A stretch of DNA of 64,000 bases, taken from assembly GCA_020725665.1 (NCBI GenBank), contig DYEO01000058.1, positions 1 through 64,000 of the forward strand. The letters are read 5' to 3'. The stretch's first letter is position 1. The number at the start of each line of letters is the position of its first letter. This document shows positions 23,766 through 32,016 of the stretch, piece after piece. Position numbers and translations under genes: made by a program. Source of the stretch: Dethiobacter sp. (GTDB lineage: Bacteria > Bacillota > Dethiobacteria > DTU022 > UBA8154). Below the pieces are notes generated by a model. That model saw only the letters and a list, made by a program, of their open reading frames with translations. It had not been told where the DNA came from and did not search any database.

Positions 23766-24439
23766 CTGATTTCCAGGTAGCGCTCCAGTTTACGTTTGAC
23801 GCGCTGCAGGGCGTTGTCTATAGATTTTACATGCCGGGAGAGTTCGACGGCGATCTCCTGGTACGATTTCCCTTCCAGGTAGAGCATGAGTACCCGCCAT
23901 TCCAGGTCGCTCAGGATCTCTCCCATCTTGAATTCTATATCGTTATACTCCTCCCGGTTAATCATTAACTCTTCCGGGTCCGTTATCTTAGTCCCCGATA
24001 GTATATCCAGCAGGGTACGATCCGAATCGTCATCATAGATGGGTTTGTTTAAAGAAACATACGAGTTAAGCGGTATATGTTTCTGGCGGGTGGCGGTTTT
24101 AATGGCAGTGATAATCTGGCGGGTTATACACAGTTCGGCGAAGGCACGAAACGAGGAGAGTTTGTTTCCTTTAAAATCACGGATCGCCTTATATAAACCA
24201 ATCATACCTTCCTGGATGATATCTTCCCGATCCGCACCGATTAAAAAATAAGAGCGGGCTTTTGCTTTAACAAAATTCTTATACTTGTTGATCAGGTATT
24301 CCAGGGCGATACCGTTTCCATCTTTGGCTTCACCGGCTACTTCCTCATCGCTTCTGCCCACGTACTCCTCGAGCCTGACAAGGTCCATCTCCAAACATGT
24401 CCCATCGTTCTCCCGCAATTCATGTGCCATTAATACCAC
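23756..24439 (-). CDS. sigH: RNA polymerase sporulation/stationary-phase sigma factor SigH
   Basis: SigH is the sigma-70-family factor that starts sporulation and transition-state expression. The region 2 stretch KARSYFLIGADREDIIQEGMIGLYKAIRDF and the run ITRQIITAIKTATRQKHIPLNSY are almost identical to Bacillus Spo0H; region 4 is represented by SYQEIAVELSRHVKSIDNALQR. GTG at 24439 has GGAGG eight bases upstream; ATG at 24445 would be too close to that site. The gene ends inside tRNA-Gly. Its presence shows that the organism belongs to a spore-forming lineage. In Bacillus it is followed by rpmG-secE-nusG, which are not found here. Confidence 0.95.
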   Translation of the reverse strand: MVLMAHELRENDGTCLEMDLVRLEEYVGRSDEEVAGEAKDGNGIALEYLINKYKNFVKAKARSYFLIGADREDIIQEGMIGLYKAIRDFKGNKLSSFRAFAELCITRQIITAIKTATRQKHIPLNSYVSLNKPIYDDDSDRTLLDILSGTKITDPEELMINREEYNDIEFKMGEILSDLEWRVLMLYLEGKSYQEIAVELSRHVKSIDNALQRVKRKLERYLEIRRV

Positions 24440-24580
24440 AAGCATCGCCTCCATTATCTCTAGGACATATCATCACCGTTGCTATTATATCCTAAGCCTG
24501 TATAAGCGTCAAGCATTTTAACATTGACCACAAAGTTAACCATAATCAAAATTGGCGACTACACGCTCAGCCTGCCAGTA

Positions 24581-25042
24581 CTAAAATGGAATATCATCAT
24601 TTTCATTCATAAATATCTCTGACTCTTCATTTTCTATATCTTCTTCACATTCATCTGCATACGGTTTCATATTCATTTCTTCCCATGTAACACCAAAAGG
24701 TAGTCCCCCAGAAGTATGTCCAGTAATATAAAAAAATCTCTCATCTGAATACGGATACTTATTTAAAGCCTTTTCTTGTTCTTTTTGTAGTTTGCGACGC
24801 TGTCTGGCCTTCTGCTCTCCTGCTATGCTCTCTTTCAAACGCTTTACATGGTCAGGTTCAAATTTAAATGCTAGCATTTCTAATTCTTTGACCGCACATA
24901 GTTTGTCGACAGCAAAATGTTTACTATAACCTTTTACGATATTCTTCCCTTCATACTTGGGTATCCAATTTACCGCAGCTTGCAGCCTAGATGCTCTCTT
25001 CATTCTCTTATGTCTTGGAATACTTGGCTTTTTTTTCTTCAT
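24581..25042 (-). CDS. Hypothetical basic/acidic protein, AT-rich gene
   Basis: I do not recognise a named family. The 153-aa product has a strongly basic N terminus (MKKKKPSIPRHKRMKRASR), a middle charged helix (KARQRRKLQKEQEKAL) that may form a coiled coil, a segment YITGHTSGGLPFGVTWEEM and a very acidic tail. Base composition is much more AT-rich than the flanking sigH and yacP genes. The ATG at 25042 has GGAGAAG upstream. Together with the broken transporter and the GNAT gene beside it, this suggests a laterally acquired patch. Confidence 0.55.
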   Translation of the reverse strand: MKKKKPSIPRHKRMKRASRLQAAVNWIPKYEGKNIVKGYSKHFAVDKLCAVKELEMLAFKFEPDHVKRLKESIAGEQKARQRRKLQKEQEKALNKYPYSDERFFYITGHTSGGLPFGVTWEEMNMKPYADECEEDIENEESEIFMNENDDIPF

Positions 25043-25174
25043 CTATATCTTCTCCAATTGCTTTATACATCTTTGTTCTGGTGGCCGGATACCGCCAGAT
25101 CAGATGAGCCGGTATATCGGGTAACGTTTTCGCCATTTGCGATGTCCTCGTGCCCCACAGGCCTGGCATGAGGC

Positions 25175-25978
25175 TTGCTCCGCAAGGCGAAAGGTTATAT
25201 CCGCTTTTTGATTAATTCTACGCCTTCCTTTTTTACCCAGATGGGTGTGATCTGCGCTTTGGGAATAGTCTTGGTTTTGTTGTCCATGCTGGCGGTGATG
25301 CCGGCCATCATTATCTGGTCCGACCGGGGCAAGGAAAGTCGGCCCTACCGGGATACCGAGTACCGTTTCCTGGGGCCGGTAGGCCAGTGGGTATAAAGAC
25401 ATGCCTTAGGTGCCGATCCTGATCGTGACGGCGATAGCCGTCTTGAACTGGACAATGGTAGCCGGGCTGAAAATCATTGCCGACCTGAGGAGCCTGTTTC
25501 CCCGCGACCTGCTGTCGCTACGCAGGACTACAAAGCCGGTGTCCTAGTTAAGGTGCAGCAACGCTACTAGGCGGGCCTGGAGCGGTCGCACATGGCTACG
25601 GAAATCCAAGGTGCGGAAGGGAGAGCTATTGAAATGAAGCAGTTAGCCGAACTCCTGGCTGTAGAGTTATCAGAGACCGCGTCATCTGCGGCTTATCTGG
25701 GGGTGCCTGCCGAGACGGCGGGGATGAAAACTCTCACCGGTTATGCCACCTTGCTACGCGCTCCTCAAGGCAGCGGAGCAGCAGCCGCTTTCGTTTCAAA
25801 CCTGGCCCAAAAAAGCGCCGCTCTTGAAGGCAGCGCCGGTATCGGAACGGCAGAGATAATGGGTATGGAAAATTTACCAGCGGACATGCTCATGACTTAC
25901 CGCAGTCCGTCCGGGAAGCTGCTTTTAGAAATAACCCCGACCGGCAGCGTCTGGGACGAGGAGTTCCTGCACAAATAA
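25175..25978 (+). pseudogene. Remnant of an RND/MMPL-type membrane exporter
   Basis: Three pieces in different frames look like one decayed exporter. The first (25175-25396) contains a hydrophobic helix GVICALGIVLVLLSMLAVMPAII and the post-helix SDRGKESRPYRDTEYRF typical of the end of an RND N-terminal half. Then, in another frame near 25410, comes VPILIVTAIAVLNW followed by GLKI and FPRDLLSL, the usual helix and start of the periplasmic domain. A third open piece (25592-25978) has the Ala/Gly-rich composition of that domain (FVSNLAQKSAALEG). No complete gene or start is present. The identity is by pattern only. Confidence 0.5.
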
Positions 25979-26151
25979 TACAATTAACCCCTCGTTTTGT
26001 TACAGGAATAGACCTTAAAATATTAAAATTCTAAACTAATTCTCAAAGGTAGCTGAAACAGCGTTCTCGGCCCTGGGCTCATTACATAAAATAGCGTATG
26101 CGGTTCATGGGTTGTCAATAATCCCGTCCCCCCGACACCTTGCCTTTCCCC

Positions 26152-26598
26152 TTACCTTACCTTTACAAAAGGCTTTATAAATCTGTATCCATTTATTACA
26201 TATCCTAATTTCTTATAAAATTTATGAGCTTCTTCCTCTCTACCAAAACCTGAGACTAGCCAAGTTCCTATACATCCTTTTTCTTTTGCTAATTTTTCAG
26301 CAAATGCCATCATATTTCTACCAATGCCAAGTCCTCTATTTTCTAAATTGGTGACAATAACAGAAATTTCACCGTATCTGCTGTTTTCTTCAATATTCTC
26401 TCGTATCCTGAATCCTAGGACTCCTAGAATAGAGTTATCCACCTCACAGATATATAATTCATCTATTTGACTGTTATTTACCATTTCTAATCTATCTGTC
26501 ATATCTTCTTCAGAAATATCATGACCAGTTAATTCATGCATTAATGAACATACCACGCTTATATCTTCTTTAGACATTGGTCTTATTTCCATTTTCAT
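26152..26598 (-). CDS. GNAT-family N-acetyltransferase
   Basis: This 148-aa protein has the GNAT fold: an N-terminal MEIRPMSKEDISVV, a central GVLGFRI strand, the acetyl-CoA pyrophosphate loop NRGLGIGRNMM (about residues 90-100) and a C-terminal EEAHKFYKKLGYV strand-helix. The acceptor is unknown. The gene is AT-rich compared with its surroundings, pointing to acquisition. ATG at 26598 has GGGAGATGATG upstream. Confidence 0.85.
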   Translation of the reverse strand: MKMEIRPMSKEDISVVCSLMHELTGHDISEEDMTDRLEMVNNSQIDELYICEVDNSILGVLGFRIRENIEENSRYGEISVIVTNLENRGLGIGRNMMAFAEKLAKEKGCIGTWLVSGFGREEEAHKFYKKLGYVINGYRFIKPFVKVR

Positions 26599-26769
26599 TA
26601 GTCATCATCTCCCAAATAATTCTGCAAAGGCATACCCTGGCATTTAACCCGCCGTAGGACACGGCGGCATTTGCGCGTGATTATATATAACGTTTTATTA
26701 CCGACATAATCTTATAATTATAAGGAAGAGCCGGCCGCAAATACGGCAAAGACCGGTGGGGAAATATTT
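26599..26769. other. Intergenic, no gene seen
   Basis: A short inverted repeat CCGCCGTAGGACACGGCGG (about 26650-26668) and AT-rich DNA lie upstream of the GNAT gene and downstream of yacP. No promoter can be assigned with confidence. Confidence 0.4.
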
Positions 26770-27279
26770 TTAGTAACGGCGCCGCCGCCATTTCTCCAGC
26801 GTGGTTTTGATGCGGGGAGGAATGCGCTCATCCAGCAGGCATTGTCCGGCATTGGGGTGAAGGCCGGCCAAAAGTTCACGGCGTATAGCCTGCAGCCGCT
26901 CTCGCAGTTCCCTGGCGGAAATCCGCCGCCCGCCCTTCCAGAGGATAATATTCTGTTCCATGTAATCGGAGGAGGCTACCTCCACGGCAACCCCCTCTTT
27001 AATCAGTGTCGTAACGAGCCGTTCGATAAAGGAATCGGCAGTCTGTCCCTCGGCGGTAAAGATTACTTCCAAACCCCGGTACTCCTCCACGCTAAGCGCC
27101 CGCCCCTTTACGCGGTACGCATCGTAGACAATCACTATTTTCTGCCAGGTAAGGGGGACGTAATCATGCAGTATTTCGACCAGCTTGACCCGGGCCGCTT
27201 CCATGTTTTCCTCGCGTAGTTCGGCGAATTCGGGCCAGTTGTTGATAATATTGTAGCCGTCCACGATCAAAAGAGACAT
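26770..27279 (-). CDS. yacP: NYN-domain ribonuclease-like protein YacP (Rae1 family)
   Basis: This is a PIN-like NYN domain protein; the Bacillus homologue Rae1 is a ribosome-associated endoribonuclease. The N terminus MSLLIVDGYNIINNW has the first catalytic Asp, IVIVYDAYRVKG the second, and IFTAEGQTADSFIERLV the acidic C-terminal set; SSDYMEQ follows. The open frame reaches far upstream into rlmB, but the ATG at 27279, one base after the rlmB stop, is the family start. It lies in the conserved order cysS-(mrnC)-rlmB-yacP-sigH, here without mrnC. Confidence 0.9.
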   Translation of the reverse strand: MSLLIVDGYNIINNWPEFAELREENMEAARVKLVEILHDYVPLTWQKIVIVYDAYRVKGRALSVEEYRGLEVIFTAEGQTADSFIERLVTTLIKEGVAVEVASSDYMEQNIILWKGGRRISARELRERLQAIRRELLAGLHPNAGQCLLDERIPPRIKTTLEKWRRRRY

Positions 27280-27280
27280 G

Positions 27281-28114
27281 TCAGTCTCCCCACTTTTGCA
27301 GGCATGCGCGGCGGCGGTAAATTTCGTAGATGATAATGCCGCCGGCCACGGCCACGTTGAGGGATAAGATCCGCCTGTCCATGGGGATGCGCAGCAGCAG
27401 GTCGCACCTCTCCCGCACCAGACGGGAAAGCCCTTTTCCTTCGCCGCCCATGACCAGGGCGAGGGGGAAGGGCAGATCGGCCTCATAGAAAGGTTGGGCT
27501 CCATCCATATCCGCGCCGGCAATCCAGAAACCCTGCTCCTTGAGACGGTCGATCTCCCGGCCGATATTGACAACCCGGGCCACGGAAAGGTTAAGCACCG
27601 TCCCCGCCGATGTCTTGTAGACAACGGGAGTGATAGCGCAGGCCCGGTCTCGGGGGATAATGACGCCGTCCACCCCGGCGGCGGCGGCGGTACGTAGAAG
27701 GGAACCGAGATTGCGGGGATCCTGGAGATGATCCAGGATCAGCAAAAATGGGGGGAGAGAGGAGCGTTCCGCTTTTTGCAACAACTCATCCACATTGCGG
27801 TAGCGATACGGGGCAATGGCGGCGATTGTGCCCTGATGATTCTCACCCCCCACCAGGTTATCCATCTGGACCCGGGTGAGCTGTTCCAGGGGGATGCTCC
27901 GTTCCGCCGCCAGTTGCTTGATCTCCGACACAACGGGGCCGGAAGACCCTTCCTGGAGGATGATGCGGAGTAAGGGCAATGGGCCGGCCAGGGCCTCGCG
28001 CACGGGCCGGCGGCCCCAAATAAGTTCAAAATCCCTTGCTTGCGGGTTGGCCCGTGAGCGCCGCCTGCCTTCTCCCTGCCGAGGCGGAGGCGATTTTCCC
28101 TTTTTTTCTCCCAT
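27281..28114 (-). CDS. rlmB: 23S rRNA (guanosine-2'-O)-methyltransferase RlmB (SpoU/TrmH family)
   Basis: RlmB methylates a 23S rRNA guanosine ribose using SAM. After a basic leader it has the substrate-binding L30e-like domain (GRRPVREALAG), then the SPOUT knot with motifs LDHLQDPRNLGSLLRTAAA, ALVMGGEGKGLSRLVRERCD and IPMDRRILSLNVAVAGGI. ATG at 28114 is preferred over 28117 because GGGAGG is five bases away. It is coupled to yacP, whose start follows by one base. Confidence 0.92.
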   Translation of the reverse strand: MGEKKGKSPPPRQGEGRRRSRANPQARDFELIWGRRPVREALAGPLPLLRIILQEGSSGPVVSEIKQLAAERSIPLEQLTRVQMDNLVGGENHQGTIAAIAPYRYRNVDELLQKAERSSLPPFLLILDHLQDPRNLGSLLRTAAAAGVDGVIIPRDRACAITPVVYKTSAGTVLNLSVARVVNIGREIDRLKEQGFWIAGADMDGAQPFYEADLPFPLALVMGGEGKGLSRLVRERCDLLLRIPMDRRILSLNVAVAGGIIIYEIYRRRACLQKWGD

Positions 28115-28386
28115 CATGCCCTCCCATGTAGATGTCGGAAGCGGGGTGGGTTTCCATGCCCGCCCGTTTCTTTCCGTCAGTTAAGCCCTCTACACGTTAA
28201 TCGAAATTTATCAAATGCCCACTGTCCACTACTGTAAATTACCCCTGCTTCCGGAGCGGGCGAGGCATGCCTGGCCCCTACACGGCGGGTGGATATGAAG
28301 CCTGCCTCTATGCGGGCGGCCGAGGGCAGCCGCCCCTTGTAGAACGGTTTAACGCATCATATGCGGGCGGACAGAGTCGTCCACCT
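28115..28386. repeat. Intergenic repeat cluster between cysS and rlmB
   Basis: Where Bacillus carries mrnC there is no ORF here. The stretch holds a dispersed palindrome copy GAGGCATGCCTG (28262-28273), a hairpin GGGCGGC/GCCGCCC (about 28314-28337), and two copies of ATGCGGGCGG (28309, 28361). It appears to be repeat DNA inserted between operon genes. Confidence 0.5.
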
Positions 28387-29802
28387 TTAGGGATTGTCAA
28401 CGACTCTCCAGCGCACACCGCCGGGCGTATCCTCGAGGATGATTCCCCGTTCGCGCAGAGCACCCCTGATGGCATCAGCCTCGGCCCAGTCCTTGCGCCT
28501 ACGCGCCTCGTCCCGGCGCGTGATCAGTGCGGCAATTTCCTGCTCCAGGGGGGTAACTCCCTCATCGCGGGCAAAGCCAAAAATGTCGTCCATCTCCCGG
28601 TAAAAATCGAGCAGGGGGCGGAGCACATTTTCCTTCTGGCCCTGGGGGCGGTTGAGGTAAATATTCGCCTCCCGCGCCAGCTCAAAAAGCACCGCTATAC
28701 CCTCCGCCGTGTTAAAATCGTCATCCATGACAGCGACAAAACGCTCCCGGGAGGCAGCCAAGAGATCCAGCAGGGCCGCCTCCTCCGTGTCGGCCTGTCC
28801 AGGGCTTACCCGGGGGAGGCGTTCCTGTATGTTGTAGAGCAGAGTGTCGAGCCGCTCCAGGGCCTTTTCGGACTGTTTGAGCTGTTCCGGTGTAAAATTC
28901 AGGGGACTGCGGTAATGAGCAGAGAGGAGGAAAAAGCGGATCGCCCGGGGGTCGGCTTTCCGGCGCATTTCCCGCACATTGAGCACGTTGCCCAGGCTCT
29001 TGGACATCTTTTCCTGGTTGATATTGAGATAGCCCACGTGCATCCAGCAGCGGGCGAAGGGTTTGCCTGTGGCTCCTTCACTCTGAGCAATCTCATTTTC
29101 ATGGTGGGGGAAAATCAGATCCTGCCCCCCTGCATGAATATCAAATGTTTCCCCCAGGTAGTGCATGGACATGGCCGAACATTCGATATGCCAGCCCGGG
29201 CGTCCCCGTCCCCAGGGGCTCTCCCAGGCAGACTCCCCCGCCTTCTCTTTTTTCCAGAGGGCAAAATCCATGGGATGACGTTTGCGCGGGTCCACCTCCA
29301 CCCGGGCCCCGGCGGCCAGTTCCTGCAGAGGCTGGTGGGAGAGTTTGCCGTAGGAGGGGAAAGACTGTACATGGAAATAAACATCTCCATCCACAGCGTA
29401 GGCCATCCCCCGTTCCACCAGCTCTTGAATAATCGCAATGATCTGGGGAATATGCCGGGTGGCCCGGGGCTGCTGATCCGGCAAGCGGATTCCCAGGGCC
29501 GCTGCATCCTCCTCGTAAGCGCGGATAAAACGCTCCGCCAGCTCGTCCACCGTGATGCCCAGTTCAGCCGCCCGCCTGATCATCTTATCATCTATATCGG
29601 TGTAATTCTGGACAAAGGTAACAGTGTAACCGCGATAGGCCAGGTAACGGCGCAATACGTCAAAGGTGATAAAAACGCGCGCATTGCCGATATGAAAGTA
29701 GTCGTAGACGGTGGGGCCGCAGGCATAGATACCCACTTTTCCTTCCTGTACCGGCGCCAATGTTTCCTTTTTGCCCGTAAGGGTATTATAGAGCTTTATC
29801 AC
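28387..29802 (-). CDS. cysS: Cysteinyl-tRNA synthetase
   Basis: This class I synthetase charges tRNA-Cys. The HIGH-type motif YDYFHIGNARVFI (about residues 34-46), zinc ligands CGPTVYD, CSAMSMHYLGETFDIHAGG and the KMSKS loop EKMSKSLGN (about 265-273) are all there. The GTG start at 29802 has AAGGAGG six bases upstream. At 471 aa it is complete. It overlaps cysE by 17 bases, coupling cysteine synthesis to its use. Confidence 0.96.
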   Translation of the reverse strand: MIKLYNTLTGKKETLAPVQEGKVGIYACGPTVYDYFHIGNARVFITFDVLRRYLAYRGYTVTFVQNYTDIDDKMIRRAAELGITVDELAERFIRAYEEDAAALGIRLPDQQPRATRHIPQIIAIIQELVERGMAYAVDGDVYFHVQSFPSYGKLSHQPLQELAAGARVEVDPRKRHPMDFALWKKEKAGESAWESPWGRGRPGWHIECSAMSMHYLGETFDIHAGGQDLIFPHHENEIAQSEGATGKPFARCWMHVGYLNINQEKMSKSLGNVLNVREMRRKADPRAIRFFLLSAHYRSPLNFTPEQLKQSEKALERLDTLLYNIQERLPRVSPGQADTEEAALLDLLAASRERFVAVMDDDFNTAEGIAVLFELAREANIYLNRPQGQKENVLRPLLDFYREMDDIFGFARDEGVTPLEQEIAALITRRDEARRRKDWAEADAIRGALRERGIILEDTPGGVRWRVVDNP

Positions 29803-30487
29803 TGCAAACCTCCTTTTGCACCTGGTTCACTGCTGCCGCCGCCTCGGCAATACGGAGCAGCTTTTCCTGCTGTGTGCGCAGGTCATCAATCTGGTTTTGC
29901 AGGCAGTTGAGCATCTGGGCCACGGGGTCGGGAAGATTCTCGTGGTCAAGGTCCACCGGGGTGACCCGTTTGCCGCGGTAGAGTACCACCCTTCCGGGAA
30001 TGCCCACCACCGTGGCATGGGGCGGTACAGACTGGAGCACCACGGAACCGGCCCCAATACGGGCTCCTTCGCCGATCTCGATGGGACCGAGGACATTGGC
30101 GGAGGTGCCGATGATCACGTTATCCCTCACTGTGGGATGACGCTTTCCCTTCTCCTTGCCCGTTCCGCCAAGCGTGGTTCCCTGGTAAATGGTGACGTTG
30201 TTGCCGATCTCCGCCGTCTCCCCGATAACCACGCCCATACCGTGATCAATAAAAACACCTTCACCAATTTTGGCCCCCGGGTGAATCTCAATACCCGTTA
30301 AAAAGCGAGAAAACTGGGAGATAAGGCGCGGCAGCACGACCAGGCCCTTCCTGTAAAAAAAATGGGCGATGCGGTGCAGCAATATGGCATGAAAACCGGG
30401 GTAACAGAGAATGACCTCCAGCATGTTTTTCGCTGCCGGGTCCCTCTGAAATATGGCTTCAATATTTTTTTTGAGACTCCTGATCAT
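29786..30487 (-). CDS. cysE: Serine O-acetyltransferase
   Basis: CysE makes O-acetylserine, the precursor of cysteine. An N-terminal helical region (about residues 1-60) precedes the left-handed beta-helix of hexapeptide repeats: GAKIGEGVFIDHGMGVVIGE, NNVTIYQGTTLGG, then GANVLGPIEIGEGARIGAGSVV-like repeats. The catalytic His is in IDHGMG. ATG at 30487 has GGGAG eight bases upstream; the frame is open to 30505 without a good site. It overlaps cysS. Confidence 0.93.
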   Translation of the reverse strand: MIRSLKKNIEAIFQRDPAAKNMLEVILCYPGFHAILLHRIAHFFYRKGLVVLPRLISQFSRFLTGIEIHPGAKIGEGVFIDHGMGVVIGETAEIGNNVTIYQGTTLGGTGKEKGKRHPTVRDNVIIGTSANVLGPIEIGEGARIGAGSVVLQSVPPHATVVGIPGRVVLYRGKRVTPVDLDHENLPDPVAQMLNCLQNQIDDLRTQQEKLLRIAEAAAAVNQVQKEVCSDKAL

Positions 30488-30603
30488 CCATGACATCTCC
30501 CTCAAGGCAGTAATGCTTAAAAAATTATAGACTGCCGCCTTTGCAGTGTCAATACCTGCCGTGTATACATAAGCGTAAACGGCAATAGGTAAAAAGTGGG
30601 GTA

Positions 30604-31083
30604 TCAGGCACCTTTAATCAAGGCTATTGCACAGGCTGCCATTCCTTCTTCCCTGCCGGTAAAACCAAGATGCTCCGTGGTTGTGGCCTTAACGGAGATA
30701 TTATCCTGTGCCAGTCCCAGGACCCGGGCTATGTTCAGGCGCATCGCGGGGATATAGGGCGCCAGCCGGGGAGATTGGGCTACGATGGTACTGTCGATAT
30801 TGACCACGCTAAAGCCGTTTTTTTTGAGGAGCGCGTCCACCTCCGCCAGGAGAAGGAGGCTGGAAATACCCTTAAAGCGCGGTTCGCCCGGGGGAAAATG
30901 CATGCCGATATCCCCCAGGGCTGCAGCCCCAAGCAGGGCATCCATTACGGCATGCAGCAGGACGTCGGCATCGGAATGGCCGGCCAGGCCCCGCACCCAG
31001 GGAACCTCTGTCCCACCGAGGATAAGAGGTCGTCCCTCCTCAAGGCGGTGCACATCATAACCTATGCCCGCGCGTATGGTCAT
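30604..31083 (-). CDS. ispF: 2-C-methyl-D-erythritol 2,4-cyclodiphosphate synthase
   Basis: IspF catalyses the fifth step of the MEP isoprenoid pathway. The metal ligands are seen in GYDVHRLEEG (Asp-x-His, about residues 8-17) and GHSDADVLLHAVMDALLGAA (about 34-53). The substrate motif TTTEHLGFTGREEG lies near the C terminus. Length is 159 aa. It starts one base after the ispD stop, so the two are cotranscribed. Confidence 0.95.
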   Translation of the reverse strand: MTIRAGIGYDVHRLEEGRPLILGGTEVPWVRGLAGHSDADVLLHAVMDALLGAAALGDIGMHFPPGEPRFKGISSLLLLAEVDALLKKNGFSVVNIDSTIVAQSPRLAPYIPAMRLNIARVLGLAQDNISVKATTTEHLGFTGREEGMAACAIALIKGA

Positions 31084-31084
31084 C

Positions 31085-31804
31085 TCAAACTCCTTCCTTT
31101 TCCCGATGAGCCAGGTATTGTTCCGCCAACTTCAGATCATGGGGCATGGTAAGCTTGATGTTTTCATAACTGCCGGGGACGATGCGTACCGTCACCCCGA
31201 GGCGTTCCACCAGGGCGGCGTCGTCGCTGGCCGGGGTGGTAGCGGCCCGGCAATGTGCCTGCCAAAGAAGGGAGTACTTGAAACATTGGGGGGTTTGGGC
31301 GGCGGCCAGATGCTCCCGCGGGGGCGTTGCGAGTACATTGTTGGCTTCATCCACCAGCTTCACCGTATCCGTCAGAGGCACAGCCGCAATGGCAGCCCCG
31401 CAAAGCTGTGCCTCCGCTATGACGCGACACAACAGCAGGGGGCTTACCAGCGGGCGAACAGCGTCATGGATACAGATGATCGCCTCCCCACCCACATTAC
31501 CTTGGAGGGCCTTAAGTCCCTGAAAAACAGAATCCTGACGGGTGATCCCGCCAGGAACACTTGTTATGGATTTATTCCCGTTAAAATATGTTTTACAGAT
31601 CTCTTCCTCAAAAAGGTTTTCCTCACCGGGAGTAACGAGAACGATCAGGCGGGAAAAGGCGGCAGCACGCAGGCAGGCCTGCAGCGTATGGACGATTACC
31701 GGCTTGCCGGCCAAGAGCATGTAAGGCTTTTTTTTATCTCCTCCCATACGCAAACCCTGTCCGGCAGCGGGGAGGAGTAAAATGCATTCCTGTTTTTCCG
31801 ACAA
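31085..31804 (-). CDS. ispD: 2-C-methyl-D-erythritol 4-phosphate cytidylyltransferase
   Basis: IspD couples CTP to MEP. The nucleotide-binding loop LPAAGQGLRMGGDKKKPY (about residues 9-26) is intact, as are VHDAVRPLVSP and VPLTDTVK, and the C-terminal NIKLTMPHDLKLAE. The start is uncertain: TTG at 31804 (LSEKQEC) fits the family better than the open frame to 31822, though the ribosome site is only a G-run. It is followed by ispF. Confidence 0.93.
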   Translation of the reverse strand: MSEKQECILLLPAAGQGLRMGGDKKKPYMLLAGKPVIVHTLQACLRAAAFSRLIVLVTPGEENLFEEEICKTYFNGNKSITSVPGGITRQDSVFQGLKALQGNVGGEAIICIHDAVRPLVSPLLLCRVIAEAQLCGAAIAAVPLTDTVKLVDEANNVLATPPREHLAAAQTPQCFKYSLLWQAHCRAATTPASDDAALVERLGVTVRIVPGSYENIKLTMPHDLKLAEQYLAHREKEGV

Positions 31805-31822
31805 AGCAAGCCCCCCCCACAA

Positions 31823-32016
31823 AGAGCAGAAATCGGAAGTCAGAGGTCAGCAAACCAGATAGTATAAGTAAACCTGATGCCATCACCACAGGGGGCGGCA
31901 TCAGGGTCCACCATAGAAAGTCTCTTAACCATATACCACCGGGCTGAAGGAAGCGACTTCGGGACTGTAGGCGTCTATTTAAGTATTCTGAATTCTGACT
32001 CCTGACTCCTGTTTTT
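31823..32016. repeat. Intergenic hairpin and heptamer repeats upstream of ispD
   Basis: CCTGATGCC (31873-31881) and GGCATCAGG (31897-31905) form a perfect 9-bp stem with a G-rich loop, followed by only a weak T-run on the minus strand. Heptamer-type repeats lie at 31834-31851 (CGGAAGTCAGAGGTCAGC) and 31989-32011 (TCTGACTCCTGACTCC). No gene is seen. Confidence 0.5.

Noticed and set aside
26770..27624. A 284-codon form of YacP starting inside rlmB
   Set aside because: The N-terminal part is a shadow of rlmB; the NYN domain begins exactly at ATG 27279.
28115..28386. A hidden mrnC gene between cysS and rlmB
   Set aside because: No frame of sufficient length or RNase III-like motif; the DNA is repeats.
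28267..29910. Long plus-strand open frame (547 codons) opposite cysS
   Set aside because: It is the antisense shadow of cysS, with no family motif; cysS on the other strand has all synthetase motifs and a ribosome site.
30488..30603. T-box leader upstream of cysE/cysS
   Set aside because: No T-box consensus (GGTGG-ACCGCG type) or specifier stem is visible in the 116 bases.
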